From contig NZ_FSRU01000001.1 in assembly GCF_900142845.1 (NCBI RefSeq), positions 3,100,001-3,164,000 on the forward strand: a stretch of 64,000 bases of DNA. The letters run 5' to 3'. Source of the stretch: Paraburkholderia phenazinium. GTDB lineage: Bacteria; Pseudomonadota; Gammaproteobacteria; Burkholderiales; Burkholderiaceae. The notes beneath the pieces were generated by a model that saw only the letters and a program-made list of their open reading frames with translations, was not told where the DNA came from and ran no database searches. Below are positions 45,232-53,516 of the stretch, piece after piece (the stretch's first letter is position 1; each line of letters begins with the position of its first letter). Position numbers and translations under genes: made by a program.

Positions 45232-46776
45232 ATGGTTCATCCTTCACCGCGCCAGTCGTCGTCCGAACGACCCGTGTCCGCACCCGACCCGCTGACCGTC
45301 GAGCAACAGGCGCTCCAACGCCGCCTCGAAGCCTACTCGCCCGATACACCCGGCGTCCCGATGCCGTACAGCCGACGCCTCGCCGAGCGTGAGGGCTGGT
45401 CGCATGCGCACGCCATGGCAGTCATCGCCGAATATAAGCGCTTTGCATATCTCGCGGTTTCGAGCGGGCATGTCGCGACGCCTTCGAAGGCTATCGACGC
45501 CGCATGGCATCTGCATCTCGAGTACACCCGCGAATACTGGGACGTTTTCTGCGTCGAGGTGCTCTGCGCGCCGCTGCACCATACACCGGGCAATGGTGCC
45601 CCTGACGAAGCCGCTGCTTATGCGCGGCTCTATGAGCAGACGCTCGACAGCTACCGGCGCGCATTCGGCAGCGAACCGCCCGCGACGATCTGGCCACGTC
45701 CGTCGACCAACCGCGTGCAGCACGAGACGGCACCAGGTAATGCACCCAGCCACGCGCGCGGCGAAGAAGGTCTGGCTCAACGTTTGAAGCGCCGCCGGAC
45801 TGCCCTGCGTCCGCGCCGTGCACGCTTCGCATGGCTAGCCTGGCTGAGCGGCGCCGTCGCGACCTGCGCGTACGCGCAGGAGCTCAACGTGCTGAACTAC
45901 GCCGGTCCACAGTTCCTGCAGTTCTATCTGCTGCTATGCGCCGGCGTGCTGCTGCTGATTTTCGCCATGCAGCGCATCACGTACCATCGGCATGCATGGG
46001 GCATCTGCCGCCATCAACCCGCCCCGCGCGAGTTGCCGCCTGACGAGGTGGCCTTCCTCGCAGGCGGCGCGGCACGAATGGCGCATGTCGCCACGCTAGC
46101 CCTGGTCGAGTCTGAAGCGATCCGTTTTACGCCGATTGCAAGCCGCCACCCCTACGTGACGGTCAAAGACTCATTCAAGGGCGGACGCTTCGTCGACGAA
46201 TGCGAATGGTTGCGGCGCCGCAAGGACGGCCGGGCCAACTACACCACGTTCCGCGCGCGCCTGATGATGCGCGAAACAACGCTGAGCCGGGACCTTTGCG
46301 CCGAAGGTTGGCTATGGGCGCCCCACAGCATGCGCAAGCTGCGGTTCGCGGCCCACATGCTGGCTTTGCTGACACTAGGCACAGGCTGCGCGAAGACCAT
46401 CGTCGGTTTGAACCGAGACCGGCCCATAACGTTCCTGGTCATGGCGATGGTGCTGTTCCTCGCCGCGTATCTATTGTTGACGGTACGTCTGCCAGGACTC
46501 GGAGGCAGAGGACTGACAAAGGCCGGACGCACGGCGCTCGACGCACAACGCGCGCGCTACGCAAACCGCGAGCCGGGACGCGACGCCCCGCTTTGGAAGC
46601 TGGCGTTCGCCGGCGTGGTCGCGCTCCAGGGCACCTCATGGTCGATCTATGCGAATGCGCTCGAAGAGCCCTCACCCGCGATAAGCAGCTCATCGCAGTT
46701 CGATGCCTCCACGGACTCGTCCAGTTCGAGTTCGAGCAATTGCAGTTCGAGCGGGTGTGGTGGATGTTCGAACTGA
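45232..46776 (+). CDS. TIGR04222-like membrane protein with GRDP-like N-terminus and Ser/Cys/Gly tail
   Basis: Protein of 514 aa with three parts. Residues 15-155 form a soluble domain with D-x2-WH-x-H and a later Y-x4-C (DAAWHLHLEYTREYWDVFC), a pattern recalled from glycine-rich-domain (GRDP/DUF1399) proteins. Residues 200-470 are the TIGR04222-like membrane region, opening with ELNVLNYAGPQFLQFYLLL and holding about four to five helices. The last 35 residues are low complexity, nearly all Ser, Cys and Gly with three cysteines (NCSSSGCGGCSN at the end). Families of this type often lie beside DUF692 enzymes, none of which is present here. Function unknown. No good ribosome site precedes the ATG. 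Confidence 0.75.
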   Translation: MVHPSPRQSSSERPVSAPDPLTVEQQALQRRLEAYSPDTPGVPMPYSRRLAEREGWSHAHAMAVIAEYKRFAYLAVSSGHVATPSKAIDAAWHLHLEYTREYWDVFCVEVLCAPLHHTPGNGAPDEAAAYARLYEQTLDSYRRAFGSEPPATIWPRPSTNRVQHETAPGNAPSHARGEEGLAQRLKRRRTALRPRRARFAWLAWLSGAVATCAYAQELNVLNYAGPQFLQFYLLLCAGVLLLIFAMQRITYHRHAWGICRHQPAPRELPPDEVAFLAGGAARMAHVATLALVESEAIRFTPIASRHPYVTVKDSFKGGRFVDECEWLRRRKDGRANYTTFRARLMMRETTLSRDLCAEGWLWAPHSMRKLRFAAHMLALLTLGTGCAKTIVGLNRDRPITFLVMAMVLFLAAYLLLTVRLPGLGGRGLTKAGRTALDAQRARYANREPGRDAPLWKLAFAGVVALQGTSWSIYANALEEPSPAISSSSQFDASTDSSSSSSSNCSSSGCGGCSN

Positions 46777-46848
46777 ATCCGTGCTGACCGCTTAACGTCC
46801 AAGGCATTGACGAAGGCCGAAACGGCCTCATGTCAAAGCGTCGATGCG

Positions 46849-47247
46849 TCAAACGGCGCGCTGAACAGCTACGCATTTGATCTCGACGAGCAAACCCGGA
46901 TGAGCCAGCTCCGAGACGCCAATACACGTCCACGCGCAGGCGCCGCGCGGGAACACACGGTTCTTGACCTCGCGGAACACGTCCATATGCTGGCTCATCG
47001 CTACGTGGTAAGTGGTCATCTCCACCACATCCTCAAAGGTGCAGCCGCCTGCGGCCAACACTTGCCGCAGGTTTTCCCAGCAAGCGGTGAACTGCGCCTC
47101 AGGATCATGGATGACTTCTAACTCTTGCGTCCGCCCTACTTGTCCGGCACAAAACAGGAGCTGACCGACCTTCACGGCAGGGGCATAACCCGCGCGCTCA
47201 ACGAGCGCACGCATGGCTTCGGGCACAATGATTTCGCGGTCTGGCAT
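46849..47247 (-). CDS. RidA family protein (enamine/imine deaminase-like)
   Basis: Small trimeric protein of 132 aa of the YjgF/YER057c/UK114 family. The body contains VGQLLFCAGQVGRTQELEVI and a C-terminal GLLVEIKCVAV with glutamate typical of the fold. The arginine of true RidA active sites is not clearly preserved, so it may belong to an Rid4-7 subgroup with another substrate. The ATG at 47247 is preferred over a further upstream start. It diverges from a MarR-type gene. Confidence 0.85.
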   Translation of the reverse strand: MPDREIIVPEAMRALVERAGYAPAVKVGQLLFCAGQVGRTQELEVIHDPEAQFTACWENLRQVLAAGGCTFEDVVEMTTYHVAMSQHMDVFREVKNRVFPRGACAWTCIGVSELAHPGLLVEIKCVAVQRAV

Positions 47248-47409
47248 GGGTTGGGCTTCTCTATGCGCTATACGTGGCAGGTGATTGGCAGGCGGGTAGC
47301 ATTCTGGCACGAGTTCCGTTTGTATCGCGGACGAGCGACTGCGGCGATCTGACGCTCTCCTTCGAAATAATAGTTGCCATGCTAATCATCTTGCGCTTTA
47401 ATACCTCCC

Positions 47410-47826
47410 ATGTTCGATCATTGTCTCTACTTCAACTCCGTCGCGCTTGCCCGCCTGGTCGAGCGCGAGTGGACCGCCGTCTATGCCCGCTTTGGCCTGA
47501 CGCCGGCGCAAGGGTTCGTGCTGCGCGTCGTGCTGGCGTCGCCGGGGAGTCTGAGCAGTCAGGTGGCGGATATCCTCGGCATCGCTCGCCCCACTGCCAC
47601 GCGTCTGATCGACAATCTCTGCGACAAGAACCTGGTCGAGCGCCGTCAGGGCGAAGAGGACGCCAGGGAATGGGGCGTGTATCCCACCCGCTCGGGCAAG
47701 GCACTTGACCGGCCCATCAACGAGGCCAGTGCGGACATCGCCAAAGCGTTGCGCCGGAAAATTGGCCCTGACCTGTTCGAATCCACTGTGTCCGGCATGC
47801 AGAACGTGAGAAAGGCGCTGGATTAA
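47410..47826 (+). CDS. MarR-family transcriptional regulator
   Basis: Winged-helix regulator of 138 aa. The helix-turn-helix is in LSSQVADILGIARPTATRLID and the wing in LVERRQGEEDAREWGVYPT. The segment FGLTPAQGFVLRVVLASPG is typical. Upstream, around 47371-47390, lies a weak pseudo-palindrome TTNNCATGNNAA with GCTAATC, and GCTAATC recurs just before the next gene (47873-47879), which may mark its operators. It diverges from the RidA gene and is followed by a small membrane protein gene. Confidence 0.88.
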   Translation: MFDHCLYFNSVALARLVEREWTAVYARFGLTPAQGFVLRVVLASPGSLSSQVADILGIARPTATRLIDNLCDKNLVERRQGEEDAREWGVYPTRSGKALDRPINEASADIAKALRRKIGPDLFESTVSGMQNVRKALD

Positions 47827-47896
47827 GCTGCCCGCCTCATGCTGCCAATCGCGCGGCACAGATGGTTGTCTTGCTAATCGAATTGGGAATCGGAAA

Positions 47897-48181
47897 ATGG
47901 ACAAGCTTGCGACACAAGGCATGCCCGCCTGCGAGGCAGCGCAACGGTATGCGCTCAAAGCCAAAGAACGACTGCATTGGGTGGTCGGCATCGTGATTAC
48001 GCTAGTGGTGCTTGCGCTGTTTGCGATGGCTGTCGCGTTTGCGCCGTCCAGCGTCCGTGCCAACACGTCCCTTTGCCTTAAGCAGGTCGCGAACGATGAG
48101 CACGTTAGCCTCGAAGCGTTCTTTCAGAGCCCGGCAGAACAGGATGCGTTCGCAGAGGCCATCTCCGCTTGCTCACGCTAG
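47897..48181 (+). CDS. Small single-pass membrane protein, function unknown
   Basis: Protein of 94 aa with one strong transmembrane helix (about residues 27-50, VVGIVITLVVLALFAMAVAF) after a charged N-terminal stretch, and a soluble tail with two cysteines (SLCLKQV and ISACSR). GGAATCGGAAA precedes the ATG. It starts 70 bases after the MarR gene, probably the same transcript. No family recognised. Confidence 0.6.
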   Translation: MDKLATQGMPACEAAQRYALKAKERLHWVVGIVITLVVLALFAMAVAFAPSSVRANTSLCLKQVANDEHVSLEAFFQSPAEQDAFAEAISACSR

Positions 48182-48206
48182 GCGAGGATGGCCTCATTGC
48201 TTGTGC

Positions 48207-49754
48207 CTACCCAACGTAGTTCGCAGCCACGCGTTGCCGTGAGCCTGGACCGAACGTGAGAGCGCTAAACAAGGCCAGGACCCATGCGCCCAGGCCGCCA
48301 TACAGCATCACAAGCCCGAAGCCATGCACCAGTGCGGCATGAGCGATCGCCGCTTGCGGATCCATTGCGGCAAGCGGCGCGCTTCCTTGACTCAGTAACG
48401 CCATATCGCCGGCAGCGACCTTTTCGGCGAGCAAACGCACCTGCCCGCGATCCACAGTAGCCGGCAGTACGCGCGTCAGGTAAGACAGCACGCCTTCAAG
48501 AAGAATGAAACCCATCATGGCGATATTGATAGCCAACGTAATAAGCCGCGCACTCATGTCGATCCCCGAAGCCATGCCCGCGCGGTCCGGCGAAACAGCG
48601 CCTGTCGCCGTATTCGTCACCGGCGTGTTGGTCAAGCCGAGGCCGATGCCGCACAACAGGCAGCCGGGCAACATCGTGAGCCAATCCGCATGCTCCGCGC
48701 CGCTGCCGAACTTCATCAGAATGAAGCCGAGGCCAATCGTGAACATGCCAAGCGGAATCACCCGGCGAGCCTCGATCCGGAGCACGAGCCGCTCGGCCAG
48801 CGGCGGCACGACCAGCGTGGGCAACGTGTACGCAAGCAACGACAGGCCCGCGCTCACGTTGCCATAGCCAAGCGCACCGTGAAAATAGATCGGCAGATAA
48901 ATCATGAACGGCCAGAAGCTGAAGTTCATGCCCATCGATCCAAACAGCGCGCCCGAAAAACTGCGGATGCGCAGCACCGAAAAGTCGAACATCGGCCGGG
49001 GGCTGCGCTTTTCGATCACCAGGAAGGCGATGAAACTCAGCACCGTCACCGCCAGAATGCTCAGCGCTGCGAGACTGCCGAAGCCGAGATCCGGGCCTTG
49101 CGTGATGAAATACACGAGACCGAAGCACGCCACCGAGAGCGTGACGACGCCGGGAACATCGAGGTGCTGCGCATGCGGATCGCGCGACTCCTGCACGCCG
49201 GCGAAGACCAAAGCCAACGCGACGATCGAGACGAGAATATGGATCAGGAAGACCCATTGCCAGTTCGAGACCGCGACAATCACGCCGCCGATGATCGGCC
49301 CGAACCCGAGGCCGATACCGAAGATGATGCCCCACGCCGCAAACGCCCTGCTGCGCTCGCGGCCTTCCTGGAACTGATGCGACAGCACGGCCACCTGGCA
49401 GATCAGCATCGCGCCACCGCCGATGCCCTGCATAAAGCGGCTCGCGATCAGCACCGACGTGCTTTGCGCGAGTCCACAAAGCAACGAGGTGATCGCAAAC
49501 AGCACGATGCTGGCGACGTACATGCGCTTACGCCCGAAGCGGTCCGCGAGCGCGCCGGTTGCCATCAAAACGGTTGTGCACGCAATCGTGTACGCATTCA
49601 TGATCCATTGCATGGACTTGAAATCGCCATGCAACACGGTTTGAAGCGTGGGGAGAATCGTCGGCACGCTTGAGATTTCAAGGCCGAACATCAGTGAGGT
49701 CAGGCACACCGCAGCAAGTGCGAGCGCGTTTTTTGGAGAACGGGAGAGCGTCAT
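48207..49754 (-). CDS. DHA2-family MFS efflux transporter
   Basis: Inner membrane antiporter of 515 aa with about 14 helices. Motif A is seen in GALADRFGRKRMYV near residue 70 and the helix-5 motif in IGLGFGPIIGGVIVAV. No adaptor or channel gene accompanies it, unlike the EmrAB set at 7576-11812. It is divergent from a LysR regulator, with a perfect palindrome in between, so LysR control is likely. Exported compound unknown. Confidence 0.92.
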   Translation of the reverse strand: MTLSRSPKNALALAAVCLTSLMFGLEISSVPTILPTLQTVLHGDFKSMQWIMNAYTIACTTVLMATGALADRFGRKRMYVASIVLFAITSLLCGLAQSTSVLIASRFMQGIGGGAMLICQVAVLSHQFQEGRERSRAFAAWGIIFGIGLGFGPIIGGVIVAVSNWQWVFLIHILVSIVALALVFAGVQESRDPHAQHLDVPGVVTLSVACFGLVYFITQGPDLGFGSLAALSILAVTVLSFIAFLVIEKRSPRPMFDFSVLRIRSFSGALFGSMGMNFSFWPFMIYLPIYFHGALGYGNVSAGLSLLAYTLPTLVVPPLAERLVLRIEARRVIPLGMFTIGLGFILMKFGSGAEHADWLTMLPGCLLCGIGLGLTNTPVTNTATGAVSPDRAGMASGIDMSARLITLAINIAMMGFILLEGVLSYLTRVLPATVDRGQVRLLAEKVAAGDMALLSQGSAPLAAMDPQAAIAHAALVHGFGLVMLYGGLGAWVLALFSALTFGPGSRQRVAANYVG

Positions 49755-49862
49755 GGATATCGCCGGAAGGTGGATAGAGTCCTGTCGCGCAGGCGTACGT
49801 CCATAGCGGGTCGCCCTTCACATGCAGAACCACTCGATTCGCGCGACTTCGAGGTTTAATAT

Positions 49863-49883
49863 ATCGGGAACGAGATTCCCGAT
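49863..49883. promoter_or_regulatory. LysR operator candidate
   Basis: ATCGGGAA-N5-TTCCCGAT, eight-base perfect arms, lies 43 bases before lysR and 108 before the divergent pump start. LysR proteins usually bind such an interrupted dyad (here containing TCGGGAA and TTCCCGA). Confidence 0.6.
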
Positions 49884-49926
49884 TGACGAGAGTTTTTCCC
49901 GTGAATTATTCCTGTGGGGACCCAAT

Positions 49927-50832
49927 ATGACGGACCGGCTCGATGGCGTGTCGACCTTTGTTCAAGTCGTCGACGCGGGCAGTTTCACGCTGGCAGCCGA
50001 ACGCATGCATCTCACGCGTTCGGCCGTCGGCAAGGTGATTACGCGTCTCGAGGCGCGTCTCGGCGTGCGCCTTTTGCAACGCACGACGCGTAGCCAGACA
50101 CTGACCGAGGCCGGTCAGGCCTATTACGACCGTTGCGTGCGCGCGCTTGCCGAACTGGAGGCCGCGGAGGCCGATCTAGAAAGCGAGCGCACCGAGCCGC
50201 GCGGCCGTCTGCGCGTGAGCGTGCCGGTCGCGTTCGGGCATCAATGCGTCGCGCCGGTGCTGTTCGAACTCGCACGCAAGCACCCACAGTTGCAGATCGA
50301 CATCTCGTTCACCGACCGCGCGGTGGATCTCATCGAAGAAGGCTTCGACCTCGCGGTGCGCATCGGCGATCTGCACGACAGCACGAGTCTCGTCGCGCGC
50401 CGTCTTGGCGTGCAGCATATGAGCATCGGCGCGGCGCCGTCGTATCTGGCGAAATATGGCCTGCCCGTAGACATCGACGATCTCCATGGTCACGCCGGCA
50501 TCGCCTATTCGCGCGGCGGTGTGCTGGCGCCCTGGCGCGTGCGGGACGGCGAGGGCCAGCCGCAGGAATTGCGCATCGCGCCGCAACTGAGTCTCGACGA
50601 CGTCCAGGCCATTGCGGGTGCTGGCATTGCCGGCTTCGGGCTGGTGCAGTTGCCGTGCTGGCTGTTGAGCCGCCATGTGCAGACGGGCGAACTTGCGTTC
50701 GTGAGGGAACGCTGCGGCGTGCGTGCGCAGGACATTCACGCCGTGTGGCCGAAAACCCGCTATCTGCCGCTCAAAACACGTTGCGCGGTCGATGCGCTCG
50801 TTGCGGAGATTCCGGAGATGATTCGCGCTTGA
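49927..50832 (+). CDS. LysR-family transcriptional regulator
   Basis: LysR protein of 301 aa. The N-terminal HTH (FVQVVDAGSFTLAAERMHLT and AVGKVITRLEARLGVRLLQR) is intact, followed by the effector-binding domain. GGGGA precedes the ATG at 49927, which is preferred over the in-frame start at 49822. It diverges from the DHA2 pump and converges with the dihydroxyacetone kinase gene. In this group the regulator typically controls the divergent exporter. Confidence 0.92.
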   Translation: MTDRLDGVSTFVQVVDAGSFTLAAERMHLTRSAVGKVITRLEARLGVRLLQRTTRSQTLTEAGQAYYDRCVRALAELEAAEADLESERTEPRGRLRVSVPVAFGHQCVAPVLFELARKHPQLQIDISFTDRAVDLIEEGFDLAVRIGDLHDSTSLVARRLGVQHMSIGAAPSYLAKYGLPVDIDDLHGHAGIAYSRGGVLAPWRVRDGEGQPQELRIAPQLSLDDVQAIAGAGIAGFGLVQLPCWLLSRHVQTGELAFVRERCGVRAQDIHAVWPKTRYLPLKTRCAVDALVAEIPEMIRA

Positions 50833-50840
50833 GCCGACGC

Positions 50841-52556
50841 TTAACGCGGCAACGCCACGCGAATCGCCGCAAGCCACAGTCCCACCGCATGCGCCCCTGG
50901 ATCGGCAAAGCCCAACGCGCGCTTGCCGACATAGCTGGACCGACCGAGCCTCGGGCTCATCGATGCCGTCTGCTCCGCACCGGCCACGGCTGCGTCGACG
51001 GCGCTCTGCAATGCTGCGTGGGCGTCGACATCCGCGTCCGCAGATTGCGCGAGCGCGGCTTGCAATGCATCGACCGCCGGCAATAGCGCATCCACCATGG
51101 TGCGATCGCCCGGATGCGCGCCACCCAGTTCCATCAAGGCCGTAACGCCCGCGCTGAACGCCTGCGCCCAACGCTTCGCAGCAGGGCCGCTCGCTTGATC
51201 GAGCACGCTGCCTGCGCGCAGCAACATCACCGCATAGAGCGGCCCCGACGTGCCGCCCACCACACGTCGAACGGTCGCGGACATGGCGCGCAACACGGCA
51301 CCCGGTGCCGTCTCCGCCGGATAGGTATCGAGTTCATGCAGGATGCCCCGCGCGCCGCGTGCGAGGCTAATGCCGAGATCGCCGTCGCCCACGCGCTGAT
51401 CCATCTCGGTCAACACCGCTTCCGCTTCGATCAGGCGCGCGCACACCGCTTCGATCACCTGACGCAACGCCGAACCGCGAGCGAGGCGCGCGCCGCTCGT
51501 GTCGACGGGTGCGACCGGCGCGTCCTTGACATAGGCCTGCGCCACACGGCCGCTCAATGCCGGCCACGCGGACGTGTGCGCGGCAGCATCGAGCCATGCG
51601 AGCCGCCGATCGTCGAGGCGCAATAAAGTCAGCGACACGCCCGCCATTTCGAGCGCGCTCAGAAAGGTGCCTGCCCATGCGCGCTCCACCTTGATGCTGC
51701 GCGCGGCGAGAAACTGCAGCGCCGCAGCGGCGACAATGCTCAATTCGCTCTGCGGCGTACCGCCCAGATTGTTCACCAGCAAGGCAACGCGCGCGTCCGC
51801 CGGCAAGGCAAGATCGTCGACGATCCTGGTGAGCAAACGCGCAACGATGGCGTCGGCCGGCTCGAGCGCGCCGCGTTCGATACCGGGCTCACCGTGAATC
51901 CCAAGCCCCCACTCAATCTCGTCGTCGGCCAGTTCGAAGCCCGCCTTCCCTGCCGCCGGCACCGTGCACGGCGTAAGCGCAACGCCCATCGTGCCGAGCA
52001 TGGCCGCCGCCTCTCGTGCGGCCTGTGCCACTTCGTCGAGCGGCCGCCCTTCGGCGGCCGCGGCGCCCGCAATCTTGTGAACCAGCACCGTGCCCGCGAG
52101 ACCGCGCCGGCCCGCGTGTTCGCCGTTGGCGGAGAGCGCGACATCGTCCGCGACGATCACCATCTCCACGGCAATGCCTTCGGCGCGGGCAATTTCAGCG
52201 GCGAGTCCAAAGTTGAAGCGATCGCCGGTGTAGTTTTTGACGATCAGCAGCACGCCGGCGGGACCCGCGACCGCGCGAATCGCGTCGAGCACGGCATCCG
52301 TCGAAGGCGACGTGAACACTTCGCCCGACACTGCCGCGCTCAACATGCCCGGACCTACGTAGCCCGCATGGGCCGGTTCGTGGCCGGCGCCGCCGCCGGA
52401 GATCAGCGCGACTTCACCGCGTTTGGCCGCGGCTTCGCAGTCGGCCCGCACGATGATCGTGCCGCCCTGCAGCAACGACAGACCGGGATTGAGCGCGGCG
52501 AGTCCGTCCAGCATCTCGGGGACGACCGCGGAAACATCGTTGATGAGCTTCTTCAT
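50841..52556 (-). CDS. dhaK: Dihydroxyacetone kinase (DhaK-DhaL fusion)
   Basis: ATP-dependent kinase of 571 aa that phosphorylates dihydroxyacetone. The N-terminal DhaK domain has SGGGAGHEPAHAGYVG and the substrate-binding histidine at about residue 221 (GIHGEPGIER). The C-terminal DhaL domain (from about residue 370) has the magnesium-binding DQRVGDGDLGISL. Having both domains in one chain indicates an ATP-using rather than PTS-dependent kinase. The true start is the ATG at 52556; the frame upstream extends through the tRNA gene and is not coding. No glycerol dehydrogenase is adjacent. Confidence 0.93.
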   Translation of the reverse strand: MKKLINDVSAVVPEMLDGLAALNPGLSLLQGGTIIVRADCEAAAKRGEVALISGGGAGHEPAHAGYVGPGMLSAAVSGEVFTSPSTDAVLDAIRAVAGPAGVLLIVKNYTGDRFNFGLAAEIARAEGIAVEMVIVADDVALSANGEHAGRRGLAGTVLVHKIAGAAAAEGRPLDEVAQAAREAAAMLGTMGVALTPCTVPAAGKAGFELADDEIEWGLGIHGEPGIERGALEPADAIVARLLTRIVDDLALPADARVALLVNNLGGTPQSELSIVAAAALQFLAARSIKVERAWAGTFLSALEMAGVSLTLLRLDDRRLAWLDAAAHTSAWPALSGRVAQAYVKDAPVAPVDTSGARLARGSALRQVIEAVCARLIEAEAVLTEMDQRVGDGDLGISLARGARGILHELDTYPAETAPGAVLRAMSATVRRVVGGTSGPLYAVMLLRAGSVLDQASGPAAKRWAQAFSAGVTALMELGGAHPGDRTMVDALLPAVDALQAALAQSADADVDAHAALQSAVDAAVAGAEQTASMSPRLGRSSYVGKRALGFADPGAHAVGLWLAAIRVALPR

Positions 52557-52867
52557 GTGCGCCAGCTTCCTTGTGAGCCGCGGGCCGTGCATCGCGAGCC
52601 GTTGCGGCTGGGGTTGCGAGACTGCTATGGGATGGCTATCGAATGGTTGCAAGCACATCGCCGCAAACCCGACTTTACCGCGCCTCGGCGTGCAGCGCCG
52701 CATCGCGTTGCGACGTCTGGAGAAGCAAAAGGGAAATACGTGGAATGGTCGCGCTATTGGCGCGCAAGAAAGAATGAAGCGAACAGCGAAGCGAGACACG
52801 ACAGTAGACAGAAGCTGAAGCCATTGAAGCCTCAATAGGACAGCTTCCGTCTGCGTCGATTGTGCGT
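52557..52867. other. Intergenic region between dhaK start and tRNA-Val
   Basis: 311 bases containing the leader and presumably the promoter of the kinase gene and the 3' flank of the tRNA. I see no gene, direct repeat or attachment-site-like duplication of the tRNA end here. Confidence 0.4.
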
Positions 52868-52944
52868 TGGTAGGCTCGATTGGATTCGAACCAACGACCC
52901 CCACCATGTCAAGGTGGTGCTCTAACCAACTGAGCTACGAGCCT
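52868..52944 (-). tRNA. tRNA-Val (anticodon GAC)
   Basis: Reverse complement folds as a complete cloverleaf: acceptor AGGCTCG pairs with CGAGCCT, D arm around TAGCTCAGTTGGTTAGAGC, anticodon loop TTGACAT with GAC, T arm GGTTCGAATCC, and encoded CCA at 52868-52870. GAC reads GUC/GUU valine codons. The tRNA stands alone with its own strong promoter. Confidence 0.97.
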
Positions 52945-52956
52945 TTAGAGGCGCGA

Positions 52957-52985
52957 ATTATAGAGACTCTCTTTGCACAGCACAA
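52957..52985 (-). promoter_or_regulatory. Promoter of tRNA-Val
   Basis: On the minus strand TTGTGC, a 17-base spacer, and a perfect TATAAT, 12 bases before the mature tRNA 5' end. The spacing and short leader are typical for a tRNA promoter. Confidence 0.8.
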
Positions 52986-53118
52986 GCCCCGCGCAAGCCG
53001 GGCGCCGATCCCATCTTCAACACATCGCCGCCGCTACTGAAGAGCATTGCGTGCGCGCGCCCTCGGGAAAATTGCGCTTATCATCACGGTCAGACCAGCC
53101 CCGTCAACAGGACGCACC

Positions 53119-53499
53119 GTGAACACACCCGAATTCCCGAACGACCTGGCGCAGATTCGCGACATCATGCGTCAGTTCGTCAGCGAGCGCGACTGGGACC
53201 AATTCCACACGCCGAAGAATCTGGCGACCGCGCTGAGTGTCGAGGCAAGCGAGCTACTCGAACCGTTTCAATGGCTCGTCTCCGGCGACGCAAGTGAACT
53301 CGACGAAGCGAAGCTCACCGCCATTCGACACGAGATGGCCGACGTCCTCGTCTACCTCGTGCGCCTTGCGGATAAGCTGGACGTCGACCTGTTTCAGGCC
53401 GTGCAGGAAAAGATGGTGCTCAACCGGGCCAAGTATCCGGCCGACAAGGTGCGCGGCGACTCGCGCAAATACTCGGAGTACAAGGACAAGGATCGCTAG
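53119..53499 (+). CDS. MazG-like nucleotide pyrophosphohydrolase
   Basis: All-alpha NTP pyrophosphatase of 126 aa, RS21-C6/MazG-like. The metal-binding motifs are EASELLEPFQW near residue 48 and EMADVLVYLVRLAD near residue 80, with a basic KYPADKVRG later. The GTG start is chosen because AGGAC lies upstream and the residues before it look random. Likely hydrolyses non-canonical or excess dNTPs. Independent gene, convergent with the gene to its right. Confidence 0.88.
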   Translation: MNTPEFPNDLAQIRDIMRQFVSERDWDQFHTPKNLATALSVEASELLEPFQWLVSGDASELDEAKLTAIRHEMADVLVYLVRLADKLDVDLFQAVQEKMVLNRAKYPADKVRGDSRKYSEYKDKDR

Positions 53500-53516
53500 C
53501 AGTCAGCGCACCATAC

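Noticed and set aside
52868..52944. tRNA-Val as attachment site of a genomic island
   Set aside because: No integrase, no repeated tRNA 3' end and no change in gene style were seen around it.
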